Origin: a virus
DNA length: 23,990 nt
Reading direction: 5' to 3' (one strand)
IMG/VR virus record: IMGVR_UViG_3300018065_000072
Span: 1 to 23,990 of that record
Of this stretch, positions 14,772 through 22,555 are shown piece after piece. The notes under the pieces are model-generated. The model searched no databases and had not been told where the DNA came from. It worked only from the letters and a program-made list of their open reading frames with translations. Every line of letters begins with the position of its first letter. Within the stretch, counting starts at the first letter, position 1. Made by a program: the position numbers and the translations under genes.

Positions 14772-14788
14772 GGTAAGGAGTAAAACTA

Positions 14789-15316
14789 ATGGCAATTTTA
14801 GGTGTAGATGACTTTAAGTCTAAGTTGAGAGGAGGCGGTGCTCGTCCTAATCTCTTCAAAGCAACTGTCAACTTCCCTGCTTATGCTGGCGGTGATGTTG
14901 AACTAACATCATTCCTCTGCAAAGCAGCGCAGTTGCCTGCCTCGGTTATGAATGCAATTGAGGTTCCATTTCGCGGTCGTCAGCTGAAAATCGCTGGCGA
15001 TCGTACTTTCGAAACTTGGACAGTGACCGTCATTAACGACACTGATTTCAATGTTCGAAATGCGATGGAGCGTTGGATGAACGGTATCAACGCACACAGT
15101 GCTAATACTGGTTTTACCAATCCCGTAGATTATCAGGCAGACTTGATTGTTGAACAACTAGACCGTGACGAAAGCATTTTGAAGAGATACAACTTCCGTG
15201 GTTGTTTTCCGACAAATATCGCAGCGATCGATGTGAGTTATGAAACCACTGATGCTATCGAAGAGTTTACAGTTGAATTCCAAGTGCAGTACTGGGAATC
15301 TGACACAACCTCTTAA
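14789..15316 (+). CDS. gp19: Tail tube protein gp19
   Basis: 175 residues against 163 in T4. The ATG is 8 bases after AAGGAG (14775-14780). The sequence MAILGVDDFKSKLRGGGARP, FLCKAAQLPASVMNAIEVPFRG, AGDRTFETWTVTVINDTDF and NAMERWMNGINAH is the tail-tube family signature; hexamers stack inside the gp18 sheath. It is co-transcribed with gp18 and followed by a hairpin terminator. Confidence 0.96.
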   Translation: MAILGVDDFKSKLRGGGARPNLFKATVNFPAYAGGDVELTSFLCKAAQLPASVMNAIEVPFRGRQLKIAGDRTFETWTVTVINDTDFNVRNAMERWMNGINAHSANTGFTNPVDYQADLIVEQLDRDESILKRYNFRGCFPTNIAAIDVSYETTDAIEEFTVEFQVQYWESDTTS

Positions 15317-15331
15317 CTTTAGTATAAGTAG

Positions 15332-15370
15332 AGTGTACGGGTAACTAAAATTGCCCGTACACTTATTTTA
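15332..15370 (+). terminator. Hairpin terminator after gp19
   Basis: AGTGTACGGGTAA (15332-15344) pairs with TTGCCCGTACACT (15351-15363), 13 pairs including one T-G wobble, around the 6-base loop CTAAAA. A modest TATTTTA run follows. It separates the abundant sheath and tube mRNA from the portal gene. Confidence 0.78.
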
Positions 15371-15392
15371 TGATAACCTAGGAAAGTAAAAT

Positions 15393-16913
15393 ATGGCGGA
15401 ACCAAGCAATTCCTTGAAGATTTTCGGTTTTGAAATAAAACGAATTAACCGAAGCACTGAGGAAAAGAAAAACCTAGATTCTATCGTCCCTAAAACGGAT
15501 GACGATGGTGCAGGTTATGTTACTGCCAGTGGGGCGCATTATGGTCAATATATTGACATGGAAGGTAATGACGCCAAAGACAATACTCAATTAATTAAAA
15601 AGTATCGTGGATTAGCAGAACATCCTGAAGTAGATTCGGCAATCGAAGACATTGTAAATGAAGCAATCTCTGCTTCCGAGATGGAATCTTCAGTTGAAAT
15701 CGATCTGGATGGTGTTAAGGCATCAGATAAAATCAAAAAATCGATTTTAGAAGAATTCAATAACATTTGTTCTATGTTGAATTTTTCTGAACTTGGTCAT
15801 GATATTTTTCGTTCTTGGTACATAGACGGAAGATTATATCATCATCTTGTTGTAAACGAATCAAATTTAAAAGCAGGTATTCAAGAAATTAGACCGATCG
15901 ATGCAACTAAAATTCGAAAGGTAAAGGAAGTAAAGTATAGAAAAGATACTAAAACTGGTGTCAATATAGTAGATAAAGTTAACGAATTTTACATTTATCA
16001 AGAGAAAGCAGGATCTACGCAAGGCGTTAGAATCTCTACTGATTCTATCTCTTATGTTACCTCTGGACTCTTGGACCCTACTAGAAAAAGGGTCGTGTCT
16101 TTTCTACATAAAGCAATTAAACCAATCAATCAACTTAGGATGATGGAAGACTCTCTAGTCATCTATCGTCTTGCTCGTGCTCCTGAGCGCAGAATCTTTT
16201 ATATCGATGTCGGTAATCTTCCTAAGCGTGCTGCAGAAGAGCACATGAAAGATATCATGACGAGATATCGCAACAAACTCGTATATGATGCGAACACAGG
16301 TGATTTAAAAGACGATAGAAAACATATGTCTATGCTTGAAGATTTCTGGTTGCCGCGAAGAGAAGGCGGAAGAGGAACTGAAATCTCCACTCTCCCTGGA
16401 GGTGAAAACCTAGGGCAAATTGAAGATATTGTTTACTTTCAGAAAAGACTTTATCGTTCACTGAATGTTCCGATCAATAGACTTGAACAAGAAGCACAAT
16501 TTTCTTTAGGAAGATCTACTGAAATCTCGAGAGACGAAGTTAAATTCCAAAAGTTTATTGATAGACTTAGAAAGAGATTTTCATCACTCTTTTTAGGAAT
16601 CCTAAAAAAGCAATTGCTTCTGAAGGGTATTATTACAGATCAAGATTGGGAATCTTGGAAAAACGACATAACGATCGATTATATTCGAGATAACCATTTT
16701 GTTGAACTTAAGAATACGGAAATTTTAAGAGAAAGACTACAGACTATGGATCAGATCTCTCAATACATCGGAGAATATTTTTCAAGAGAATGGGTTCTTA
16801 AAAATGTTATGATGTTTACAGAAGACGACATTCGTCAAATGAGAAAAGAAATTGAGAGTGAAAATAAAAACGATGATGGAGAAACACCTGATGAAGGACA
16901 AAACAATGAGTGA
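15393..16913 (+). CDS. gp20: Portal protein gp20
   Basis: 506 residues; T4 gp20 is 524. ATG 15393 is 7 bases after AGGAAA. Family phrases: YRGLAEHPEVDSAIEDIVNE, WYIDGRLYHH, LRMMEDSLVIYRLARAPERR, VFYIDVG-type IFYIDVGNLPKRAAEEHM, TLPGGENLGQIEDIVYFQKR and LNVPINRLEQEAQFSLGR. The dodecameric portal nucleates the prohead and is the channel on which the gp17 motor docks. The acidic C-end overlaps the next gene by 8 bases. Confidence 0.96.
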   Translation: MAEPSNSLKIFGFEIKRINRSTEEKKNLDSIVPKTDDDGAGYVTASGAHYGQYIDMEGNDAKDNTQLIKKYRGLAEHPEVDSAIEDIVNEAISASEMESSVEIDLDGVKASDKIKKSILEEFNNICSMLNFSELGHDIFRSWYIDGRLYHHLVVNESNLKAGIQEIRPIDATKIRKVKEVKYRKDTKTGVNIVDKVNEFYIYQEKAGSTQGVRISTDSISYVTSGLLDPTRKRVVSFLHKAIKPINQLRMMEDSLVIYRLARAPERRIFYIDVGNLPKRAAEEHMKDIMTRYRNKLVYDANTGDLKDDRKHMSMLEDFWLPRREGGRGTEISTLPGGENLGQIEDIVYFQKRLYRSLNVPINRLEQEAQFSLGRSTEISRDEVKFQKFIDRLRKRFSSLFLGILKKQLLLKGIITDQDWESWKNDITIDYIRDNHFVELKNTEILRERLQTMDQISQYIGEYFSREWVLKNVMMFTEDDIRQMRKEIESENKNDDGETPDEGQNNE

Positions 16914-17160
16914 AGAAAATAAAAGCAGCATTAGCGATCTACTAGACTCGATCGAATCAGGAAACTATAACGTTTCCTCTGAAATTTTTAATGACCTTTT
17001 AAATGATAAAATTCAAACTTCTCTTGATGCAGAAAAAATTGCTGTTGCACAAGACATTTTTGATTCGTTTGATGATGACGAAGAAGAGGATTTTCCGGAT
17101 CTAGACGAAATCGACTTAGATGACGATTTTGATATAGACGAAGAAGATGATGAAGATTAA
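16906..17160 (+). CDS. Acidic prohead core protein, gp67-like
   Basis: 84 residues from ATG 16906, which has AAGGA (16894-16898) at 7 bases; the frame is open from 16852 but an upstream start would lie deep in gp20. The product ends in a long run of Asp and Glu (FDDDEEEDFPDLDEIDLDDD). T4 gp67 (80 residues, internal prohead core, cleaved by gp21) occupies the same place after the portal and is also very acidic. Assignment rests on size, charge and position, not on strong sequence recognition. Confidence 0.7.
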   Translation: MSEENKSSISDLLDSIESGNYNVSSEIFNDLLNDKIQTSLDAEKIAVAQDIFDSFDDDEEEDFPDLDEIDLDDDFDIDEEDDED

Positions 17161-17165
17161 TTTTT

Positions 17166-17173
17166 TATAAATA
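17166..17173 (+). promoter_or_regulatory. T4-type late promoter (TATAAATA)
   Basis: An exact TATAAATA in a T-rich context lies 6 bases after the gp67-like stop and 26 bases before the ATG at 17200. It would drive the core, protease, scaffold and capsid genes, since no closer late box was seen before gp22 or gp23. Confidence 0.82.
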
Positions 17174-17199
17174 AAAGTAAAATAAAGACTGGAACTTTA

Positions 17200-17403
17200 A
17201 TGAAAACATTTAAACAACTTCGAGAGAAAAAAGACAAAGAGAGTGAAGTTGTCTTAAATAAAAAAATCGGAAAGGTTCCGGTTAGAATAATGAAGGATAA
17301 GAAAGGGTTCACTGTTTTTATTGACGGCGACAAGCTTGATACTTTTAAAACACAATCCGAAGCAGAAAAGACTGCAGAGATTGTTGTAAAGGAACTAAAA
17401 TGA
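17200..17403 (+). CDS. Small basic prohead core protein, gp68-like
   Basis: 67 residues: MKTFKQLREKKDKESEVVLN, GKVPVRIMKDKKGFTVFIDG, DKLDTFKTQSEAEKTAEIVV. It lies between the gp67-like gene and gp21, the T4 gene 68 position, though T4 gp68 is longer (141). Small MKTFKQ-type proteins occur at this place in marine T4-like phages. It overlaps gp21 by 4 bases. Function as a head core or internal protein is inferred from position. Confidence 0.6.
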   Translation: MKTFKQLREKKDKESEVVLNKKIGKVPVRIMKDKKGFTVFIDGDKLDTFKTQSEAEKTAEIVVKELK

Positions 17404-18059
17404 AACTGATTAGCGAATATGTAGAAAACGATCTTCAATGCATCGTTGAGAAAAAAGAGGATGGCGAAAAGAAATTCGTCATTGAGGGAATATTCGCTCA
17501 AACAGAAAAAAGAAATAGAAATGGGCGTATTTATCCCAAAGCAATTATGGAAAGAGCAGTAGGGAAATACGTTCAAGATCAGGTTAGCAAGAAGCGAGCA
17601 GTTGGGGAATTAAATCATCCCGAAGGACCGACTGTTAACCTGGATAAAGTTTCTCACCTCATCACAGATCTCAAATTCGAGGGAAATGATGTGGTTGGAA
17701 AGGCACAAATATTGGATACTCCCATGGGTAAGATTGTTAAGGGATTGCTTGAGGGTGGTGTTCAACTAGGCGTGTCAACTCGTGGTATGGGTAGCCTCGA
17801 GCAAAGAAATGGCGCAATGTACGTCAAAGACGACTTTATTCTTAGCACGGTTGACATCGTGCAAGATCCATCTGCACCGGATGCCTTTGTTAATGGAATC
17901 ATGGAAGGTGTTGATTGGGTCTGGAATAACGGCATTTTAGAAGCTCAGGTGATTGAAAAGATAGAGACAGAAATTAGGGCTGCACCGAAAGCATTTCGAC
18001 CAGAAGTGCAAATTCGGGAGTTTAAGAATTTCCTCTCGTTGATAAAATCTCAAATCTAA
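17400..18059 (+). CDS. gp21: Prohead maturation protease gp21
   Basis: 219 residues; T4 gp21 is 212. ATG 17400 overlaps the previous stop, with AAAGGA at 17388-17393. Motifs of this herpesvirus-protease-like serine protease family: NRNGRIYPKAIME, GELNHPEGPTVN (His73), LGVSTRGMGS (Ser126) and VDIVQDPSAPDAF (Asp156 as a candidate third residue). It cleaves scaffold, core and capsid proteins after Glu in the assembled prohead. It is next to its substrates gp22 and gp23. Confidence 0.95.
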   Translation: MKLISEYVENDLQCIVEKKEDGEKKFVIEGIFAQTEKRNRNGRIYPKAIMERAVGKYVQDQVSKKRAVGELNHPEGPTVNLDKVSHLITDLKFEGNDVVGKAQILDTPMGKIVKGLLEGGVQLGVSTRGMGSLEQRNGAMYVKDDFILSTVDIVQDPSAPDAFVNGIMEGVDWVWNNGILEAQVIEKIETEIRAAPKAFRPEVQIREFKNFLSLIKSQI

Positions 18060-18069
18060 GGGGTCACTT

Positions 18070-19110
18070 ATGACTAAAGAGCAAAAAGTCGAAGTCGATT
18101 TCCACGATGAAGATAACGATATCGTGGAGGAGACTCTCGAGGAGCGTGCTGAGCCTAAGGGTGCTGGTGCAGGCAAGGACGATTCTGTCCAAGAACCTGA
18201 ATCTATCGCTTCAGTAGACAAAGCAGCAGACGCTACTTCTAAAGCTCCTGTTCCGAAAACAAAAGCAGGCATGATCAATGCTATGTACCAGAAGATGAAT
18301 GCTATGAAAAAGCACGATCTTCAGGCAGCATATGGCAAGATGATGGGCGAAGATGTTGATTTCGATGAAGACCTTCTTTCCGAAGAAGAAATCGATACTG
18401 CATCTGAACTTGATTCTTTGATCGAATCTGAGGCAACACTCAGCGATGAGTTTAAGTCTAAGACTGCTATTCTTTTCGAAGCTGCTGTTAAATCAAAACT
18501 GTCTGAAGAAGTCAGTCGCCTTGAAGAGCAGTATCAGGAGGAACTTTCCGAGGCAATCGCTGAAGTCAAAAGCGATCTTGTCGAGAAAGTTGACAGCTAC
18601 CTAAACTACGTTGTTGAAACTTGGATGGAAGAAAATCGTGTAGCGATTCAAAACGGTCTCCGTACTGAAATCGCTGAAACGTTTATGAACAAGATGAAGG
18701 ATCTCTTTGTTGAGTCCTACATTGATGTTCCTGAATCCAAGGTCGATCTAGTTGACGAACTTGCTACACAAGTTGAAGAATTGGAAGAAAAACTCAATAC
18801 TCAAACTGGTGAAGCAATTAAACTTACTGAGGAACTTGAGGTCTACAAGCGCAATGCAGTTATTGCCGAAGCTTGCCGTGATCTAGCAGAAACTCAGATT
18901 GAGAAGCTAAAGTCTCTTGTAGAGAATGTTGATTTTGAAGACGAAGATTCTTTTGCAACTAAGATTGCAACAATTAAAGAATCTTACTTTAGCAAAAAAG
19001 CAACAGAGACAAACGAATTCGTTGAAGAAGAAGCAGAAGAAGAAATCGAAGTTTCTTCAGTAATGGAACGTTATCTCAAAACTATTCGACAAACCTCTCA
19101 AAAGCAATAA
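18070..19110 (+). CDS. gp22: Prohead scaffold protein gp22
   Basis: 346 residues; T4 gp22 is 269. ATG 18070 follows AAGGGG at 6 bases. The first about 65 residues are low-complexity and acidic, longer than in T4, followed by KTKAGMINAMYQKMNAMKK, a scaffold-family phrase. The rest is a long acidic helix or coiled coil with YLNYVVETWMEENRVAIQNG, which is typical of gp22. The C-end reads SSVMERYLKTIRQTSQK. It forms the core around which gp23 assembles and is degraded by gp21. Confidence 0.94.
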   Translation: MTKEQKVEVDFHDEDNDIVEETLEERAEPKGAGAGKDDSVQEPESIASVDKAADATSKAPVPKTKAGMINAMYQKMNAMKKHDLQAAYGKMMGEDVDFDEDLLSEEEIDTASELDSLIESEATLSDEFKSKTAILFEAAVKSKLSEEVSRLEEQYQEELSEAIAEVKSDLVEKVDSYLNYVVETWMEENRVAIQNGLRTEIAETFMNKMKDLFVESYIDVPESKVDLVDELATQVEELEEKLNTQTGEAIKLTEELEVYKRNAVIAEACRDLAETQIEKLKSLVENVDFEDEDSFATKIATIKESYFSKKATETNEFVEEEAEEEIEVSSVMERYLKTIRQTSQKQ

Positions 19111-19121
19111 GGAATTAAAAA

Positions 19122-20465
19122 ATGAATCAATCTTACGATAAGTTGATCGAAAAGTGGGCTCCCGTCCTAAACGAAGAGTCTGCAGGTAAGATCAAAGACC
19201 ATCACCGTCGTGCGGTTACTGCTGCTATTCTTGAGAACCAAGAGCGCGCACTTGCAGAAGCACGTAACGCAGAGTACGGTTTCCTTTCCGAGAATGCAGC
19301 TGCTCCTGGTAGCGCAAACGTCGGTTCTATCGGTACTTGGGATCCTATTCTGATCTCTCTTGTACGTCGTGCTATGCCTAACCTCATCGCATACGACGTT
19401 TGCGGTGTTCAACCTATGTCTGGTCCGACTGGTCTCATCTTCGCGATGAAATCACGCTACGGTGCAGGCAACACCACTTCTCGTGAAGCACTCTTCAACG
19501 AAGCAGAAACCAAGTTCTCTGGTGATTCCAGCGGTACTCACGATTCTGACAATGCTTCTGGTTTCAACGGCGTAGAAGATACTGACTCTGATAGCACTCT
19601 CGACGATCAGCGTCTAACCAACATCTTCGCAACCGGTATGCCTACTGCGGACGCTGAAGCACTTGGTCGTTCCGGTGGTTCTGATTTCCGCGAGATGGGT
19701 TTCACCATCGAGAAGCAAACTGTTACTGCAGTTTCTCGTGCGCTGAAAGCAGAATACTCTCTTGAACTTGCTCAAGATCTTCGTGCGATCCACGGTCTTG
19801 ATGCAGAGACTGAACTTGCGAATATTCTCAGCACTGAAATTCTTGCTGAAATCAACCGCGAAGTTATCCGTACCATCAACAGCCAAGCGAAGACTGGTTG
19901 CACCCAGACTCCTATTAAACTTGCTGGTGTCTTCAACCTAAGCACTGATGCTGATGGTCGTTGGTCTGCAGAGAAATTCAAGGGTCTTGTTGTTCAACTT
20001 GATCGTGAAGCAAACGTAATTGCAAAAGAAACTCGTCGTGGTAAGGGTAACATCGTTATCTGCTCTTCTGACGTTGCTACTGCTCTTGCTGCTTCTGGTA
20101 TGTTGGACTACACTCCTAACATGAGCACTGACCTTCAAGTTGACGATACCGGTAACACCTTTGCTGGTACTCTAAACGGTCGTATTCGTGTTTACATCGA
20201 TCCATATGCAAGCACCGATTACATCACCGTTGGTTTCAAAGGTACCAATGCATATGACGCGGGTGTTTTCTACTGCCCTTACGTTCCTCTGCAAATGGTT
20301 AAAGCAGTTGGTGAGAATGACTTCCAACCTCGTATCGGGTTCAAGACTCGTTACGGCATGGCTGCTAACCCATTCGTACCTGGTGCGATCTCTAACAACG
20401 GTCTTGGTACTGTTAAGAGCAACCAATACTATAGAATTTTTCGCGTCGACAACATCCTCGCCTAA
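19122..20465 (+). CDS. gp23: Major capsid protein gp23
   Basis: 447 residues; T4 gp23 is 521, and marine relatives are usually shorter. ATG 19122 has AAGGA at 8 bases. YGFLSENAAAP has a gp21-type cleavage site (Leu-x-Glu|, after Glu57), removing the N-terminal peptide. Then GTWDPILISLVRRAMPNLIAYDVCGVQPMSGPTGLIFAM is the classic gp23 signature. The C-part includes GRIRVYIDPYAS and GFKTRYGMAANPF. Nearly all Arg codons are CGT or CGC, whereas AGA and CGA are common in the neighbouring portal gene, in line with very high expression. Confidence 0.97.
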   Translation: MNQSYDKLIEKWAPVLNEESAGKIKDHHRRAVTAAILENQERALAEARNAEYGFLSENAAAPGSANVGSIGTWDPILISLVRRAMPNLIAYDVCGVQPMSGPTGLIFAMKSRYGAGNTTSREALFNEAETKFSGDSSGTHDSDNASGFNGVEDTDSDSTLDDQRLTNIFATGMPTADAEALGRSGGSDFREMGFTIEKQTVTAVSRALKAEYSLELAQDLRAIHGLDAETELANILSTEILAEINREVIRTINSQAKTGCTQTPIKLAGVFNLSTDADGRWSAEKFKGLVVQLDREANVIAKETRRGKGNIVICSSDVATALAASGMLDYTPNMSTDLQVDDTGNTFAGTLNGRIRVYIDPYASTDYITVGFKGTNAYDAGVFYCPYVPLQMVKAVGENDFQPRIGFKTRYGMAANPFVPGAISNNGLGTVKSNQYYRIFRVDNILA

Positions 20466-20502
20466 GCATTCTAAAAAGAGCAGGGTTCACCTGCCGCACT
20501 TC

Positions 20503-20528
20503 AAGGGGGACTTCGGTCCCCCTTTTTT
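20503..20528 (+). terminator. Strong intrinsic terminator after gp23 (UUCG tetraloop)
   Basis: AAGGGGGAC (20503-20511), TTCG loop, GTCCCCCTT (20516-20524), then a T-run to 20528. A smaller stem GCAGG/CCTGC (20480-20494) lies just upstream. The T-run overlaps the stop codon of the convergent methylase gene. Confidence 0.93.
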
Positions 20529-21381
20529 ATGCCTCCAAAACGCTAAGAGCAGGAGTTTCATAGTTAAGGCAGAGAAGTTCTTTACGACTTTTCTGTTCTT
20601 GTAGATAAGCACCTCTGCTTTGCATCGTATAAGTTAGATCCCATTCGCGTTGATCCCATCCCTTGAACCAACCTCGAATATGCTCATTAGAATTGTAGGT
20701 GACCATCATCATACAATTTCGTTTGCAAAGTTCTTCTGCAAACTGCATATGATCAAACCCTTTGTGCATATTGCCTTTTTTTCCATAGAGAGAGGACTTG
20801 ATATCATAAGGAGGATCTAGGAAGACAAATACGTTAGGATCATCAGAAAGAAGTTCAGTATAGTTTCGGTTGGTAATCTTCCAGTGTTGAATCAATTTGC
20901 TGTAATATTTAAGAGACTCGCAGGCATTCACAGACCAGTTGCTATCCGACGCCATCTTAGAGAAACTAGAACTTTCTCCTAGACCCGAGAAAGATGCTTT
21001 GTTTAAAATAAAAAACCGCCACGCGATTTCAAATGGATCTTCCCACGGTTGATTGATGTCGTTTTTACATTCAACGAAAAGATTTTTAGCAGAATCGTGA
21101 TCTGCGTGATCCATCTTCATTTTAAGAGAATGCTCAGCAAGTCTTTCGCCATCATCACGAAGGACTTTCCAAAAACAAAACAAATTATAATATTTGTCAT
21201 TGACCCAAACAGGCGTTTCAGGGTATAATTTACTAAATGCAATTGCAGGACTGCCTCCTCCAAGGAAAGGTTCGCGATATTCTTGAATCTTAACAAGAGG
21301 CATATTTTCTGGAGAAAAGAGAAAATTAACTGCTCGAGATTTTCCGCCAGGATATCGCAGTGGAGACTTAAGTTTCTTCAT
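20527..21381 (-). CDS. DNA adenine methylase (D12 class, Dam-like)
   Basis: 284 residues from ATG 21381 (AGAGG 7 bases upstream on the minus strand); the longer frame to 21438 would start inside the divergent gene. Motifs: LRYPGGKSRA (8-17), EPFLGGGSPAIAF (S-adenosylmethionine site, 37-49), WVNDKYYNLF, LNKASFSGLGES and the catalytic FLDPPYD (DPPY 189-192). It transfers methyl to N6 of adenine. The target is not readable; T4 Dam uses GATC, and GATC is common in this window, so no avoidance is apparent. It is the only minus-strand gene here, convergent with gp23 and divergent from the next tail gene, with its own sigma70-like promoter, so it is probably an acquired cassette expressed early. Confidence 0.9.
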   Translation of the reverse strand: MKKLKSPLRYPGGKSRAVNFLFSPENMPLVKIQEYREPFLGGGSPAIAFSKLYPETPVWVNDKYYNLFCFWKVLRDDGERLAEHSLKMKMDHADHDSAKNLFVECKNDINQPWEDPFEIAWRFFILNKASFSGLGESSSFSKMASDSNWSVNACESLKYYSKLIQHWKITNRNYTELLSDDPNVFVFLDPPYDIKSSLYGKKGNMHKGFDHMQFAEELCKRNCMMMVTYNSNEHIRGWFKGWDQREWDLTYTMQSRGAYLQEQKSRKELLCLNYETPALSVLEA

Positions 21382-21393
21382 GTAAAAACCTCT

Positions 21394-21401
21394 TATAAAT
21401 A
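21394..21401 (+). promoter_or_regulatory. T4-type late promoter (TATAAATA), divergent from the methylase promoter
   Basis: An exact TATAAATA in a CTTATAAATA context, 30 bases before the ATG at 21432. It lies in the methylase 5' leader, so early minus-strand and late plus-strand transcription overlap here. Confidence 0.82.
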
Positions 21402-21409
21402 GAAAGGTA

Positions 21410-21438
21410 ATTATACCACCTAGGTGAAAAAATGGCAA
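21410..21438 (-). promoter_or_regulatory. Sigma70-like promoter for the methylase gene
   Basis: Read on the minus strand: TTGCCA (-35, 21438-21433), a 17-base spacer, TATAAT (-10, 21415-21410), with TGG just before the -10 giving an extended TGnTATAAT. The start would be near 21403, about 22 bases before the methylase ATG. The -35 lies in the first codons of the divergent gene. Confidence 0.75.
21417..21426. other. 10-bp palindrome between divergent promoters
   Basis: CACCTAGGTG is a perfect palindrome. It sits in the spacer between -35 and -10 of the minus-strand promoter and overlaps the AGG ribosome-binding site of the plus-strand gene. It could be an operator, but this is unproven and 10-bp palindromes also occur by chance. 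Confidence 0.35.
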
Positions 21439-21935
21439 CCCTAACTTCCAATAAAAATTATCTTCAACCGACAGGGTTCAAAGTCGTAATCAATCGCGAA
21501 AATTACCCGAACCTTGAATATTTTGCTCAGTCTGTAACACATCCTGGTGCTTCAGTTCCTCCTTACGAACTTCCGGTTCGTAGAGTAACCTCTGTTCCTC
21601 TTGCTGGCGATAAAATAAACTATGGTGAACTTGACGTTCAAATCATAGTCGACGAAGACTTGACTGCATACAAAGAAATGCAGTCTTGGTTAGAAAGAAC
21701 TGTTAATGTTGGTCAAGTCAATTCAAGAGAGGCAGTTGCGAACAACCAAATTCCTACTTATTCTGACATCACCGTCTTAATCCTTTCGAGTCATAACAAC
21801 AAAAACGTTCAAATAAAGTATTCAGATTGTATTCCAACAAACATTGGTTCCATTGAATTCTCTGCTACTTCATCTGAAATATCTTACCTAACTTTCAACG
21901 CAACGTTTAGATTTAGTACCTTTGTAATATCTTAA
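21432..21935 (+). CDS. Small tail protein with tail-tube-like fold (possible gp3-type tail completion protein)
   Basis: 167 residues, late promoter upstream, AGG at 7 bases. Features: YLQPTGFKVVINRENYPNLE, FAQSVTHPGASVPP, VPLAGDKINYGELDVQIIVD, DLTAYKEMQSWLERTV and SDCIPTNIGSIEFSATSSE then FNATFRFSTF. The order (Phe-x-hydrophobic strand, P-rich loop, pG-x-x-x-y strand, VDE-x-L-x-x-Y helix and W-L) is that of tail tube proteins such as gp19. In marine T4-like phages the gene between gp23 and uvsY is often annotated as gp3, the tail completion protein. I cannot decide between a gp3 counterpart and another tube-fold paralogue. Confidence 0.65.
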   Translation: MATLTSNKNYLQPTGFKVVINRENYPNLEYFAQSVTHPGASVPPYELPVRRVTSVPLAGDKINYGELDVQIIVDEDLTAYKEMQSWLERTVNVGQVNSREAVANNQIPTYSDITVLILSSHNNKNVQIKYSDCIPTNIGSIEFSATSSEISYLTFNATFRFSTFVIS

Positions 21936-21951
21936 TACTTGGAGTTATATT

Positions 21952-22398
21952 ATGCTGAACCTTGAAAATATCCTAAATGAATGGAAAGATGACTGCGAAA
22001 TTCCAAAACACAAACTAGATGAAGTCTCGCGCACAACTCCATCACTTCACGCAAAATACCTAGAATACCTGTCTCTTACTAAACTACAATTGAAACGAGC
22101 AGAGCATTCTCAGCAATCTTTGCTGAAAGAAAAGTGGTTGTATTATAATGGAAAACTGAGTCAGGAAGAACTCGAATCTAAGGGTTGGGAACCAGACCCA
22201 TTCAATGGTCTTAAGGTTTTGAAAGGAGAGATGGACCGTTACTACGATTCTGACCCAGAGATTCAGAGAAGCGAAGAACGAATCGCATATCTTAAGACTA
22301 TTATAGATACCCTGGTAGAAATTGTAGATAGTTTGAAATGGCGCCACCAAACTATCAAGAACATCATTGAATGGCGCAAATTCGAGGCAGGAGCATAA
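21952..22398 (+). CDS. uvsY: Recombination mediator UvsY
   Basis: 148 residues; T4 UvsY is 137. GGAG lies 7 bases before ATG 21952. Conserved phrases: LHAKYLEYLSLTKLQLKRAE, KWLYYNGKLSQEELESKGW, DPFNGLKVLKGEMDRYYDSD and DTLVEIVDSLKWRHQTIKNI then IEWRKFEAG. UvsY loads the UvsX recombinase on gp32-coated single-stranded DNA. It is followed by a small basic protein and uvsW, so the recombination genes form one operon. No separate early or middle promoter was found just upstream. Confidence 0.96.
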   Translation: MLNLENILNEWKDDCEIPKHKLDEVSRTTPSLHAKYLEYLSLTKLQLKRAEHSQQSLLKEKWLYYNGKLSQEELESKGWEPDPFNGLKVLKGEMDRYYDSDPEIQRSEERIAYLKTIIDTLVEIVDSLKWRHQTIKNIIEWRKFEAGA

Positions 22399-22399
22399 C

Positions 22400-22555
22400 A
22401 TGGCAGCAGCAAAGAAAGGTGGAGAAGTAAAGAAGGTTGTCCTTCATACGAATTCTACAGGAAAAAGAACGTCAATAGGTTGTTCGCATAATTCGAAACC
22501 TAACAACAAACATAAAAGACGTTGTTGGAAAAAATATCGCGGACAAGGTAAGTAG
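22400..22555 (+). CDS. Small basic protein (51 aa) between uvsY and uvsW
   Basis: ATG 22400 has AGGAG (22389-22393) 6 bases upstream and starts right after the uvsY stop; the open frame back to 22367 would start within uvsY. The product MAAAKKGGEVKKVVLHTNST continues GKRTSIGCSHNSKPNNKHKR and ends CWKKYRGQGK. It is rich in Lys, Arg and Asn, with two Cys and two His, too few and too irregular for a clear zinc finger. Similar small Lys-rich proteins occur beside uvsW in marine T4-like phages. A nucleic-acid-binding role is plausible but not shown. uvsW starts in a TAGTG overlap with its stop. Confidence 0.72.
   Translation: MAAAKKGGEVKKVVLHTNSTGKRTSIGCSHNSKPNNKHKRRCWKKYRGQGK

Noticed and set aside
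15323-15330. TATAAGTA upstream of gp20
   Set aside because: One mismatch to the late consensus, and a start would fall inside the gp19 terminator stem. Not supported as a promoter.
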